In this document: positions 8,558-15,674 of the stretch, piece by piece
Layout: every line of letters begins with the position of its first letter
How positions within the stretch are numbered: position 1 is the first letter of the stretch
Notes under the pieces: model-generated
What the model saw: the letters and a program-made list of their open reading frames with translations, nothing else
What the model was told of the DNA's origin: nothing
Databases searched by the model: none
Source: an uncultured Bacteroidales bacterium
GTDB taxonomy: Bacteria > Bacteroidota > Bacteroidia > Bacteroidales > F082
Assembly: GCA_937902805.1 (NCBI GenBank)
Contig: CALEMB010000004.1
Location: 1-15,674, forward strand
Direction: 5' to 3'
DNA length: 15,674 nucleotides
Program-made: the position numbers and the translations under genes

Positions 8558-11104
8558 TTATTCAATGACGATTTTCTTCGTCACCATGTTTCCTCCAAGC
8601 ATCTGTAAAGTATAGATGCCGGCAGGCAAACGGCTGACGTCGATGGTGCGCTGGCCTTCGACGGTGAAGAACTTCACTATCTGGCCATACATATTGAGCA
8701 TCATCACGCTGACGGCACCCTTGTCGTAGTCGGTGCTGATGGTGAATTGATTTTTAGCGGGGTTGGGATAGACCTCTGCCTTGAAGGTGGGTTGGGCCAC
8801 ACCTTCGTGGACGCCTACAAGCAGGTCTTCATCGTTGCTGAAAGAAATCACCTTGCCCGCAACGCGCAGCACTGGGTTGTCGGGAGCCGCACACTCAGTG
8901 CAGGTCACACCGTCGACGCAGTCGGGATGGTTGGGGTGACAGAGGTCGAGGTAGGTCGGGTCGAACTGGTAGAACAATTGGGCCTGTCCTGCGTCAAGGT
9001 ACTCTGTGAGGTCGAAGTCCCACACCATACCGATGCTGCCCGGGCACCAGCCGCTGCGCGGATAGATCCAAGCGCCATTCTGTGGCTGGCAGCCTGCGGG
9101 GTTGGGATTACAGGTGCGCCAGAGATGTTGGTCGTATCTGTTTTGGCCGTTCACGAGAATATGGTGTGTGGCCTCATAGAACTCGGCGGCGTTGCCTGTG
9201 TTGTAAGTATTGGCGGTGCCGCTGCTCCAGTTGTGGCCGGTTGTCGTGATTTTCAGCTTGGCGGCCTGCGCCTGATCGCTGAAGGAATAATCCACAACAG
9301 GCACGGGCTGTTGGTTGGCATAGTCGCCAAAGGCGTAGGTGCCGAACCAAATCTCGTCTACATCGGCGTAAAGATATTCAGGTGTGCCCTTGGTGAAAGT
9401 GAAAATCAAAGTGGGATTGTAGCCGCTGCCGCTCCAGCTCTCCATGTAGAATTGGAGTTCCACCAAGCCTTGCAACAATGAGGTGTAGTCGCTCACGTCG
9501 AGGTCGTCGCTGCACTGCACGCCAAAGGGAGTGCAATAGCGGAACAGCTCTACCCATTCGCCGCGGTAGTTGCGGATCTTCACGCCACCCACGCGGTCGT
9601 AGTTGTCGCAGTTGCCACCCACGCAGTTGTGGTCGTAATGTGCCATGATCTCGTTGAAGGCGCCCACATGCGAAGGCATAACATAGTTGCCAATGGCGCT
9701 GTGATGGGTCGGGTCGCAGACGAGGTCACCGTTCATGGTCACGACGTCCAAGGTGTTTTCGATAGTGTTGGTCACCTCGAAACTGGTGTTGACAGTCGTC
9801 ACCTTGCCTCCGCTTTGGGTCACGCTGACGCTCATACTGTAGTTGGTGAAGCCCGAAGGTGTGAAGAAACCGTAGTAATAGCCGTTGTCAGGATCTTCGG
9901 GATGGTCGGTTTGAAGCGGGACGTCCTGTCCGTCGACGCTCGCCGTGACTTCGGTGAACTTGATGACTTCGGGATGCTCGATATAGGCCGAGACGACAAT
10001 CATCACGGGATGAAGATCGTCCATATAGACCTTGGTGCCATTGTAGGGACGGCGGATCTTCACCTCTGGGTCGTAGGCATCCGGGTCGACGACCTCGAAG
10101 GTCTTCACCACATCAGGGGCGGGCAGCCAAGTGGCGTTACCAGCCTGTGTGGCTTTGAACTTGACGATGCCTGTCTCGCCTGTCAAAGACAAAATGTTGT
10201 TGTTGATAGTGGCAGGGCCTTCTATCATCTCAAAACTGACGGGCAGTCCGGACGAAGCGGTGGCTTCCAAGGTGATGGGGTCGTTGAATACCAGTTGGTT
10301 TGGGATGTCGGCCATTTCGATGAGCTGGGCATTGCCGTCGGGTTGCTGGCGCACGAGTAGGTTGTCGAAGCCACCTGTGCCGCCTTGCGAGTGGAAGAAG
10401 AGGCCGTCCCACACTTGGTAGTCGTTCTTGTCGCCGCTGCCAGGGGTGAGGTTCATGCAGACGTTGGTGCAACCTGCCATCTGTATCCATTCGCCTTCGC
10501 AGCCGGGTTGCACGAACACCGTCACTGCTCCAGCACCGTTATAGGCTGAGAAGTCGAATGACATCTTGTAACGCGTCCAGCCGCCTTGCTCGTAGTCGAA
10601 GGGGATGCTGCTGCCGTCGGGCAGGAGCACTTTGGCGTGACCGCTGTCGCCTTGACTCTTGATGAAGACATACACGCCTCCATCGGGGTCGGTCATACCG
10701 GGCAGGATGTGGCCGTCGCCGTCTGCATCAAAACCCACGCCGAAGAAGCTGCCCCACCAGGTGCGGTTCATGTCGATTTCGAGGTCCATGATGCCGCCGT
10801 TTTGGAAATTGAAGTTGAAATTGTCCGACGCCTTGCGCGTGGCGGTGCGGCCTACGCCCGAGCCACCGTAAGGATACCAGATGGCGATACTTTCGTCAGG
10901 GGCCATTTCTGAACCGCAAACATACGCGACGTCGAAGTCTTGCGATGAGGTGGCGGTTTGGTAATGCGTCACCCAGCCGTCTTGGCCGTTGAGGTTTTTC
11001 GTGCCTTCGGTGAGGCTGTTGAAGTCGTAAAGGTATTCCACCTGAGCCGATAATGAGAAGGCCAAAAGGAGGAACATCAGTGATAAGGATAGTTTTTTCA
11101 TCAT
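8558..11104 (-). CDS. T9SS-exported multidomain protein with PNGase F-like (peptide-N-glycosidase) domains
   Basis: An 848-residue secreted protein predicted to release N-linked glycans from glycoproteins. The signal peptide (1-20) ends ...FSLSA, with Gln21 next. Regions are: about 21-254, a jelly-roll/LamG-like module; about 267-339, an Ig-like module (SGLPVSFEMIEGPATINNN); about 344-454, a second beta-rich module; about 455-720, a PNGase F-like double jelly-roll; and 777-848, the T9SS type A sorting domain (EVYPNPAKNQF...AGIYTLQM). In the catalytic part, CDNYDR gives D503 (PNGase F D60), YMESW gives E555 (E118) and AAEFY gives E641 (E206). Spacings of 52 and 86 resemble 58 and 88 in PNGase F. 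R504 and R683 (YPRSGWCPG) match R61 and R248. Disulfides 494/499 and 665/687 are kept, but the pair flanking the third acid is lost. The start is 11104 or 11101. Confidence 0.85.
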   Translation of the reverse strand: MMKKLSLSLMFLLLAFSLSAQVEYLYDFNSLTEGTKNLNGQDGWVTHYQTATSSQDFDVAYVCGSEMAPDESIAIWYPYGGSGVGRTATRKASDNFNFNFQNGGIMDLEIDMNRTWWGSFFGVGFDADGDGHILPGMTDPDGGVYVFIKSQGDSGHAKVLLPDGSSIPFDYEQGGWTRYKMSFDFSAYNGAGAVTVFVQPGCEGEWIQMAGCTNVCMNLTPGSGDKNDYQVWDGLFFHSQGGTGGFDNLLVRQQPDGNAQLIEMADIPNQLVFNDPITLEATASSGLPVSFEMIEGPATINNNILSLTGETGIVKFKATQAGNATWLPAPDVVKTFEVVDPDAYDPEVKIRRPYNGTKVYMDDLHPVMIVVSAYIEHPEVIKFTEVTASVDGQDVPLQTDHPEDPDNGYYYGFFTPSGFTNYSMSVSVTQSGGKVTTVNTSFEVTNTIENTLDVVTMNGDLVCDPTHHSAIGNYVMPSHVGAFNEIMAHYDHNCVGGNCDNYDRVGGVKIRNYRGEWVELFRYCTPFGVQCSDDLDVSDYTSLLQGLVELQFYMESWSGSGYNPTLIFTFTKGTPEYLYADVDEIWFGTYAFGDYANQQPVPVVDYSFSDQAQAAKLKITTTGHNWSSGTANTYNTGNAAEFYEATHHILVNGQNRYDQHLWRTCNPNPAGCQPQNGAWIYPRSGWCPGSIGMVWDFDLTEYLDAGQAQLFYQFDPTYLDLCHPNHPDCVDGVTCTECAAPDNPVLRVAGKVISFSNDEDLLVGVHEGVAQPTFKAEVYPNPAKNQFTISTDYDKGAVSVMMLNMYGQIVKFFTVEGQRTIDVSRLPAGIYTLQMLGGNMVTKKIVIE

Positions 11105-11126
11105 GATGGACTTTATTAGTGTGGGA

Positions 11127-11134
11127 CAAAAATA
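11127..11134 (-). promoter_or_regulatory. -7 promoter element of the PNGase F-like gene
   Basis: Reads TATTTTTG on the minus strand, 22 nt upstream of the start codon, and fits TAnnTTTG. A TTG (11152 down to 11150) lies 15 nt further up, closer than the usual spacing, so the -33 is uncertain. Confidence 0.5.
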
Positions 11135-11175
11135 AAAAAAACTGATAAACAATCGACATGAGCGGAAAAAAACCT

Positions 11176-11183
11176 TATTTTTG
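11176..11183 (+). promoter_or_regulatory. -7 promoter element of the first paralogous lipoprotein gene
   Basis: TATTTTTG followed by CCTC, preceded by CGGAAAAAAA. The same arrangement recurs before the second paralog. It lies 24 nt before the chosen ATG at 11208 and overlaps the in-frame TTG at 11181, which argues against that TTG being a start. Confidence 0.55.
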
Positions 11184-11207
11184 CCTCAACGGAATAGTTG
11201 TTTCAAC

Positions 11208-12266
11208 ATGATACCCTGTCGCTTTATCCTTGTCGTGGTGTTTTTCATCGCTGTTTTCGCATCATGTACCACCGATGTGGATATTTATGCTGAATACAAG
11301 GATGTGCCCATCATTTATGCCATGCTTGATTTTCGGGCCGACACCAATTATATCAAGATTACCCGGGCGTTTTGTGGCACCAACGACAACCCCATCAATG
11401 CCAACGATGTGGCTTTGATTTATGACTCAAGCAATTATCCAGGCAAGTTGGATGCCCGCATTATCGAGTTGGAAAGCACCAATGGTGGCTCTTACCACCC
11501 TACGGGGCGTGAGATTGTGCTTGACACGATTACCAAACATAACAAGGAAGAAGGTGTGTTCTATTCCCCCGACCAACTTTTCTATTACACCACTGAACAA
11601 TTCAAGTCGGGCACGAATGGGAAAAGGTACAAGTACAAGCTCATTGTGGTCAAGCTCGATGGCGACACGGTCACGGCGCAAACCAGCATGGTCGGCAACG
11701 AGGAGTTCCGCATTGCTACGAGCAAGGTGAGTTTCCAGTTGGCACCTTCCGATGAGTTGGGGAAAATTGTCTTCAAGGCCGACGGCATGGCTTCCCTTTA
11801 TGATGTCAAAATGCAGTTCAACTACAGCGAGCAACACGGGAATCAAGAGGTGAAATGGAAACATATCAGCCGTTCTTTTGGCACCAAACCCATCGACGAG
11901 TATCGCCAAGTTGAAGGATCGCCGAATTTGTATTATTTGGAATACTCTGTGAATTGGCTGTTCAACGCCCTCGCCAATGCCATCGGCGGTGACACTATTG
12001 TTATTGAAAACCATCCCAATGTGATTCGTCACATCGGTGATTTTGTCATTTCCATCAGTGCCGGAGGCGAGGAATTATACGTTTATTATTTGGCAAATCA
12101 AGCGCAACTGAATAGCCCAATGTCGCTTGTTACGTCTTATTCCAACATCGAAGGGGGATACGGCTTGTTCTCGTCGCGCACCACCATTAATAAGACAACA
12201 GGCCTTTCCTATTATGCCACCAGAGACCTCTTTTCGGTGACGGCATGGGGCTTTAAGGAACAATAA
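11208..12266 (+). CDS. Predicted lipoprotein of unknown function, first of a tandem paralogous pair
   Basis: A 352-residue protein I do not recognise as a named family. An N-terminal hydrophobic signal ends in FASC with Cys20 as the lipidation site, followed by TTDVD. The body is predicted to be beta-rich and shares many blocks with the next gene: the YKD-x-P stretch near the N-terminus, NDNPINA, NYPGKLDARIIE, PTGREIVLDT, FYYTTE, and a C-terminal GGYGLFSSR motif. There are no transmembrane helices beyond the signal. The start at 11208 is preferred over TTG 11181 because the latter lies within the promoter. The gene is divergent from the PNGase F-like gene across a 103-bp gap. The GGYGxFSS ending recalls some large Bacteroidota lipoprotein families (for example DUF4249), but I cannot confirm membership. 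Confidence 0.85.
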   Translation: MIPCRFILVVVFFIAVFASCTTDVDIYAEYKDVPIIYAMLDFRADTNYIKITRAFCGTNDNPINANDVALIYDSSNYPGKLDARIIELESTNGGSYHPTGREIVLDTITKHNKEEGVFYSPDQLFYYTTEQFKSGTNGKRYKYKLIVVKLDGDTVTAQTSMVGNEEFRIATSKVSFQLAPSDELGKIVFKADGMASLYDVKMQFNYSEQHGNQEVKWKHISRSFGTKPIDEYRQVEGSPNLYYLEYSVNWLFNALANAIGGDTIVIENHPNVIRHIGDFVISISAGGEELYVYYLANQAQLNSPMSLVTSYSNIEGGYGLFSSRTTINKTTGLSYYATRDLFSVTAWGFKEQ

Positions 12267-12301
12267 TTAAAGAAAATGTGCGGCTTTCGGAAAAAAAGCA
12301 C

Positions 12302-12309
12302 TATTTTTG
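12302..12309 (+). promoter_or_regulatory. -7 promoter element of the second paralogous lipoprotein gene
   Basis: TATTTTTG followed by CCTC and preceded by CGGAAAAAAA, 25 nt before the ATG. It is near-identical in sequence and placement to the element before the first paralog, so the duplication included the promoter. Confidence 0.55.
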
Positions 12310-12333
12310 CCTCTTCTTTAAACCGTTTCAACG

Positions 12334-13362
12334 ATGAAAAAACTGTTTCTTTCTCTTTCGCTGCTGGCTTGCATGGCCTTCTTCAATGCTTGTTCCACCG
12401 ATGTCGAGCTTTATGCCGACTACAAGGACATTCCCGTGGTTTATGGCTTGATTGATGCCACAACGGATACGAATTTCGTGCGAATCAACAGGGCTTTTTC
12501 GAGCAGCAACGACAATCCTATCAACGCCTACGAAGTGGCCCTGATTGCCGACTCATGCAATTATCCCGGCAAACTTGATGCGAGGATTATTGAATACAAA
12601 TTGGGTTTTGGCAATCAGTATTCGCCTACGGGCCGTGTCATTGTACTTGACACGATGACGATTCACGACAAGGATACGGGTATATTCTATGCCCCTAACC
12701 AAAAGGTGTATTACACTACCGAAACCTTTAAGCAGAACAATGGCAGCAATCATTATAAATACCGTTTGGCCGTTTATAAAGGCAACGATACCATCACTTC
12801 CGAAACAGGTATAGTTGGTGGTGAGGATTTCAAGATTCTCACTTGGCAGACCTCTTTCGTTTCGGATTCGACCACCAATTCGGGAAAGATTTCCTTCACA
12901 TCTGCCGACAATACGGCTTTCTATGATGTGAAGATGTATTTTAACTATAGGGAAAAGCGCGGTGCCACGGAGGTGAACAAACAGGTGAAATGGGACTTCG
13001 GCACCAAGAGCGTCGACGAACTTTACTATGAAGACGGATATTATGTTGTCACTTATGGCATGAATTCCTTGTTCAACCTGTTGGAGAGAGCCATCGGCAG
13101 CGATACGATCGGTGTGACGCGCTATTTTGACGAAAATCCGATTGAAATCGTGATTGCAGCCGGCGGTGAAGAGCTTTACAATTACATCCAAGTCAATTCT
13201 CAGGCGGGAGGCTTGTCGCAGTCCGTTCCCGACTACACCAACATTAACGGTGGCTATGGCGTGTTCTCGTCAAGGATTAATAAGACGAGATACGCTAAGA
13301 TTTCCGGCCGTGCTGCGACAGACCTTTATGGCAAGACAGCGTGGCATTTCGTGCAACAGTAA
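12334..13362 (+). CDS. Predicted lipoprotein of unknown function, second of a tandem paralogous pair
   Basis: A 342-residue protein with a lipoprotein signal (MKKLFLSLSLLACMAFFNAC, Cys20). It aligns with the preceding gene along its whole length, at roughly half the residues identical by eye. Shared blocks include STDVELYADYKD, SNDNPINA, NYPGKLDARIIE, PTGRVIVLDT, YYTTETFK, GGEELYNY and NGGYGVFSSR. The pair sits 67 bp apart in the same direction, each with its own promoter copy. Surface or periplasmic location is inferred from the lipobox. Function is unknown; the neighbouring T9SS cargo and glutaminyl cyclase suggest only a general envelope context. Confidence 0.88.
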   Translation: MKKLFLSLSLLACMAFFNACSTDVELYADYKDIPVVYGLIDATTDTNFVRINRAFSSSNDNPINAYEVALIADSCNYPGKLDARIIEYKLGFGNQYSPTGRVIVLDTMTIHDKDTGIFYAPNQKVYYTTETFKQNNGSNHYKYRLAVYKGNDTITSETGIVGGEDFKILTWQTSFVSDSTTNSGKISFTSADNTAFYDVKMYFNYREKRGATEVNKQVKWDFGTKSVDELYYEDGYYVVTYGMNSLFNLLERAIGSDTIGVTRYFDENPIEIVIAAGGEELYNYIQVNSQAGGLSQSVPDYTNINGGYGVFSSRINKTRYAKISGRAATDLYGKTAWHFVQQ

Positions 13363-13381
13363 CGCATAAACATTTTCGCTC

Positions 13382-14254
13382 ATGATTCGTTCCATGACAG
13401 GCTATGGTATAGCCGAACAGACTTTCAACGAGAAGAAAATCTCCGTCGAAATCAAAACATTGAACAGCAAGCAGTTGGATCTTAATGTCAAGCTACCCAA
13501 TGAATTGCGTTCAGCCGAACTCGATCTCCGCAATAGAATTGGCGCCAAACTGCAACGTGGCAAAGTCGACGTGGTCGTCACTATCACCAACACCGATTTG
13601 GCTCAGACTTACCGCATCGACCCCGACATCGTGAAGGCCTACAAGGAGCAGATCGAGGCCATCTCGTCGCAGCTTGCCCTTCCGCCTATGGCCGACGAAG
13701 CCAGCGTGCTGTTCAGGATGCCTGGCATCTTCAACGTGCCTGCCGATAGTTACGACGAGGTCTTTGTGGCCAAGGTCGCCGAAACCCTCGACCAAGCCTT
13801 GGAAATGGTGGACGGCTTCCGCATCCAGGAAGGCCAGACCTTGAAAAAGGACCTGTTGCACCGCGTGGAGCTGATTCTCGGCCTGCTGGAACAAGTGGAA
13901 CCCTACGAAAAGAGCCGTCACGACGTCATCAAGCAGCGCATCACGAAGAACCTCGCCGAACTGACCACCTCGGGCCAGTATGACGAAAACCGCTTCGAGC
14001 AGGAACTGATTTATTATCTTGAGAAACTGGATATTACGGAAGAGAAGGTGCGTCTGCGCCAGCATTGCAACTACTTCAACGAGAGCTGCGACAACGACCA
14101 AGCCGGCAAGAAACTCGGTTTCATCGCCCAGGAGATGGGCCGCGAAATCAACACCTTAGGCTCGAAGGCCAACGAGGTGAACATCCAGAAGATCGTCGTC
14201 AAGATGAAGGACGAATTGGAGAAAATCAAGGAACAGGTTTGTAATATTCTATAG
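13382..14254 (+). CDS. yicC: YicC/YloC family endoribonuclease
   Basis: A 290-residue cytoplasmic protein of the YicC family, whose members act as RNA endonucleases and affect stationary-phase survival and small-RNA turnover. It starts with the family hallmark MIRSMTGYG. The N-terminal domain continues through LRSAELDLRNRIGAKLQRGKVDV (about 41-63). The C-terminal DUF1732 region ends LGFIAQEMGREINTLGSKANE and KMKDELEKIKEQVCNIL, both strongly conserved. It is the first gene of the yicC-gmk-nadD run seen in many Bacteroidota. The gap before it is only 19 bp after the second lipoprotein gene, with no obvious own promoter. Confidence 0.95.
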   Translation: MIRSMTGYGIAEQTFNEKKISVEIKTLNSKQLDLNVKLPNELRSAELDLRNRIGAKLQRGKVDVVVTITNTDLAQTYRIDPDIVKAYKEQIEAISSQLALPPMADEASVLFRMPGIFNVPADSYDEVFVAKVAETLDQALEMVDGFRIQEGQTLKKDLLHRVELILGLLEQVEPYEKSRHDVIKQRITKNLAELTTSGQYDENRFEQELIYYLEKLDITEEKVRLRQHCNYFNESCDNDQAGKKLGFIAQEMGREINTLGSKANEVNIQKIVVKMKDELEKIKEQVCNIL

Positions 14255-14258
14255 GCAA

Positions 14259-14312
14259 TCAGCTATCAGCAATCAGCGGTCAGCATGCTGATAGCTGAAG
14301 GCTGACTGCTGA
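14259..14312. repeat. Symmetrical heptad-repeat hairpin between yicC and gmk
   Basis: Four TCAGC units at 7-bp spacing (14259, 14266, 14273, 14280) are followed, after a central AT (14285-14286), by four GCTGA units at the same spacing (14287, 14294, 14301, 14308). Each TCAGC is the reverse complement of the GCTGA opposite, giving a 54-nt structure of 5-6 bp helices separated by symmetrical 2x2 internal loops. The centre is a 12-bp palindrome, TCAGCATGCTGA. It has no T-run and does not look like a normal terminator. Confidence 0.9.
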
Positions 14313-14330
14313 TGGCAAAATGAACCAACT

Positions 14331-14906
14331 ATGAAAAAAGGTAAACTTCTGATTTTTAGCGCTCCGTCGGGTTCAGGCAAAACCACCTTATTGAACCACG
14401 TTATGTCCAACATCCCCGAGATGGCCTTCTCGGTTTCGGCCACCACGCGCCCGCCCCGTGGCGAGGAGGTGAACGGCCGCGAGTATTATTTCCTGACGAT
14501 GGAGGATTTCAAGCAGCGCGTCGAAAACGGCGAGTTCCTTGAATGGGAAGAGGTGTATCCCGGCCGTTGCTACGGCACCTTGCTCTCCGTGGTCGCCCAG
14601 ATGCAGGAAGAAGGCAAGCACGTGGCGTTCGATGTCGATGTCTGTGGTGGCGTGAACATCAAGAACCATTATGGCGACCAGGCGTTGTCGGTGTTCATCC
14701 AGGCCCCTTCGGTGGAGGTGCTGCGCGAACGCCTCATCAGTCGTCAGACCGACTCGATGGAGGAGATTGAGAAGCGCATCGCCAAGGCCGCTTGGGAGAC
14801 CGAGTTCGCCCAAGGCAAGTTCGACCGCACCATCATCAACGACGACCTCGACACCGCCAAACGCGAAATCCTCGAAGTGGTTAAAGCCTTCCTCGAAGCA
14901 GAATAA
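14331..14906 (+). CDS. gmk: Guanylate kinase
   Basis: Phosphorylates GMP to GDP with ATP in nucleotide metabolism; cytoplasmic. The 191-residue protein has the P-loop SAPSGSGKTT (10-19), the GMP-binding region SATTRPPRGEEVNGREYYF (36-54) with R40, R43 and Y53, the YG pair (81-82), the DVDVCGG block (101-107) and the adenine-side IINDD (168-172). Its length is normal. It lies 76 bp after yicC, and that gap is almost entirely the heptad hairpin. The ATG at 14331 is followed by MKKGKLLIFSAPSG, a standard start. Confidence 0.97.
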   Translation: MKKGKLLIFSAPSGSGKTTLLNHVMSNIPEMAFSVSATTRPPRGEEVNGREYYFLTMEDFKQRVENGEFLEWEEVYPGRCYGTLLSVVAQMQEEGKHVAFDVDVCGGVNIKNHYGDQALSVFIQAPSVEVLRERLISRQTDSMEEIEKRIAKAAWETEFAQGKFDRTIINDDLDTAKREILEVVKAFLEAE

Positions 14907-14914
14907 AGTTCCGT

Positions 14915-14989
14915 AGGTCCCTGAGCCTGAGGTCCCTGAGCTTGTCGAAGGGCCGCAGTCTCGCGTCCCGCGTCCCGCAGTCCCGCGTC
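14915..14989 (+). repeat. 15-bp tandem repeat plus GTCCCGC heptad repeats between gmk and nadD
   Basis: AGGTCCCTGAGCCTG (14915-14929) is followed directly by AGGTCCCTGAGCTTG (14930-14944), 14 of 15 identical. The second copy runs into TCGAAGGG, forming the CCTGAGCTTGTCGAAGG motif, which I recall as a widespread intergenic repeat. Bases 14954-14989 then hold about five units related to CCGCGTC (variants CGCAGTC, TCGCGTC, CCGCGTC, CCGCAGTC), mostly at 7-bp spacing. None of it looks coding on either strand. Confidence 0.8.
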
Positions 14990-15003
14990 AAAAAACACTC
15001 CAC

Positions 15004-15579
15004 ATGAAAAAAGTCGGCATCTATTCCGGTTCGTTCAACCCCATCCATCACGGTCATGTGATGCTGGCCAACTATCTCGTCGAGTTCTCCGACCTGGATG
15101 AGCTGTGGTTTGTGGTGACGCCGCAAAATCCCTTGAAAAAGAAGGAAGATCTTTTGGACGACGACGAGCGCCTGAAAATGGTGCAGCTGGCCGTGGGCGA
15201 CGACCCCCGTTTCTTTGTCAGCGACATCGAGATGCATCTGCCCACACCGTCGTACACCATTAATACGTTGACTGCCCTTTCAAAGCAATACCCCGATTGC
15301 GAGTTCGTGTTCATTTGCGGTATGGACAGCTTGCAGAACCTGAAAAACTGGCGTGAATACCAGAAAATCCTTGACAATTACGAGCTGTTGGTGTTTCCCC
15401 GTGAGGGCTACGATGGGGGAGAGCTCGTCAACTATCCCTCGGTGACTGTGCTGGAAACGCCCATTGTGGAGGTGTCGTCCACGTTTATCCGCCGATGCGT
15501 GAAAGAAGGCCGCGATGTGCGGCATTTTATGCCTGAAAAGGCGTTTCGCTATATGGAAGAGAAACGTTTTTATAAATAG
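15004..15579 (+). CDS. nadD: Nicotinate-nucleotide adenylyltransferase
   Basis: Joins nicotinate mononucleotide and ATP to give deamido-NAD in NAD synthesis; cytoplasmic. The 191-residue protein carries the nucleotidyltransferase signature GSFNPIHHGH (9-18), the GMDSL block (106-110), NWREY (115-119) and the C-terminal SSTFIR motif (158-163), the ISSTxIR signature. The length is typical. It is the last gene of the yicC-gmk-nadD run. A T-run at 15611-15618 follows, but I find no matching stem, so no terminator is called. Confidence 0.97.
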   Translation: MKKVGIYSGSFNPIHHGHVMLANYLVEFSDLDELWFVVTPQNPLKKKEDLLDDDERLKMVQLAVGDDPRFFVSDIEMHLPTPSYTINTLTALSKQYPDCEFVFICGMDSLQNLKNWREYQKILDNYELLVFPREGYDGGELVNYPSVTVLETPIVEVSSTFIRRCVKEGRDVRHFMPEKAFRYMEEKRFYK

Positions 15580-15674
15580 CTGGTTGGTTTAGTCATCCTT
15601 TGCGGGTGCTTTTTTTTACTCTCAAGATGTCAAAGAACGGTGTCAAGCACCTGGCCTCGGTTGCATTGACGGTG

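Noticed and set aside
8747..10912. Several 200-240-codon plus-strand frames opposite the PNGase F-like gene
   Set aside because: Antisense shadows; low-complexity Val/Gly/His-rich products without recognisable motifs.
11181..11207. TTG start for the first lipoprotein
   Set aside because: The TTG is part of the TATTTTTG promoter element, and the ATG at 11208 gives a clean lipoprotein signal.
14320..14334. Four-codon leader frame (MNQL) whose stop overlaps the gmk ATG
   Set aside because: Too short to tell from chance and no Shine-Dalgarno sequence; recorded only as a possible coupling element.
14259..14989. CRISPR array
   Set aside because: Repeat units are 5-7 bp, with 2-bp spacers or contiguous, and there are no cas genes.
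15580..15674. Terminator after nadD, or a new gene starting at ATG 15627
   Set aside because: There is a T-run at 15611-15618 but no pairing left arm. The frame from 15627 runs only 16 codons to the window edge and matches nothing I know.

Overview
The window looks like the end of an Illumina-assembled contig from a member of the Bacteroidota, most likely a gut-type Bacteroidales. Bases 1-39 are Illumina TruSeq/P5 adapter sequence and not genome, so lysS is cut at its 5' end. The lineage is suggested by close matches to Bacteroidales LysS and DnaK, by TAnnTTTG-type -7 promoter elements with almost no Shine-Dalgarno sequences, by a type IX secretion (T9SS) C-terminal sorting domain, by a mammalian-like type II glutaminyl cyclase, and by the yicC-gmk-nadD gene order. 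A T9SS cargo argues against the genus Bacteroides itself.

Layout. (1) 1-5049 is housekeeping: partial lysS (+), a bidirectional terminator, a secreted M23/LysM peptidase (-), then divergent dnaK (+) with a strong terminator. (2) 5050-7445 is an AT-rich accessory segment. It holds a predicted lipoprotein with a BamE/SmpA-like motif (-), a nest of inverted and direct repeats, and a two-gene cassette (-) made of a DUF3990 protein (ADP-ribosyltransferase-like, putative toxin) and an overlapping XRE-type HTH protein (putative antitoxin). A perfect 16-bp palindrome lies between the cassette's promoter and its first start codon. (3) 7446-13362 is cell-envelope and secretion related: a lipoprotein glutaminyl cyclase (+), a large T9SS-exported protein (-) whose C-terminal half is homologous to PNGase F with all three catalytic acids kept, and a tandem pair of paralogous lipoproteins of unknown function (+), each with its own copy of the same promoter. 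(4) 13382-15579 is a conserved housekeeping run, yicC-gmk-nadD (+). Its two intergenic gaps are filled with 7-bp-period repeats, one forming a striking symmetrical hairpin.

How the parts fit together. The M23 peptidase and the PNGase F-like protein are both predicted to start with Gln after signal-peptidase cleavage, which is the expected substrate of the glutaminyl cyclase encoded between them. The best candidates for an under-described system are the multidomain T9SS-exported PNGase F-like enzyme and the DUF3990/HTH cassette with its palindromic operator. No rRNA, tRNA, CRISPR array or complete insertion sequence was found. No gene-free stretch exceeds 300 bp; the longest is 5845-6115.
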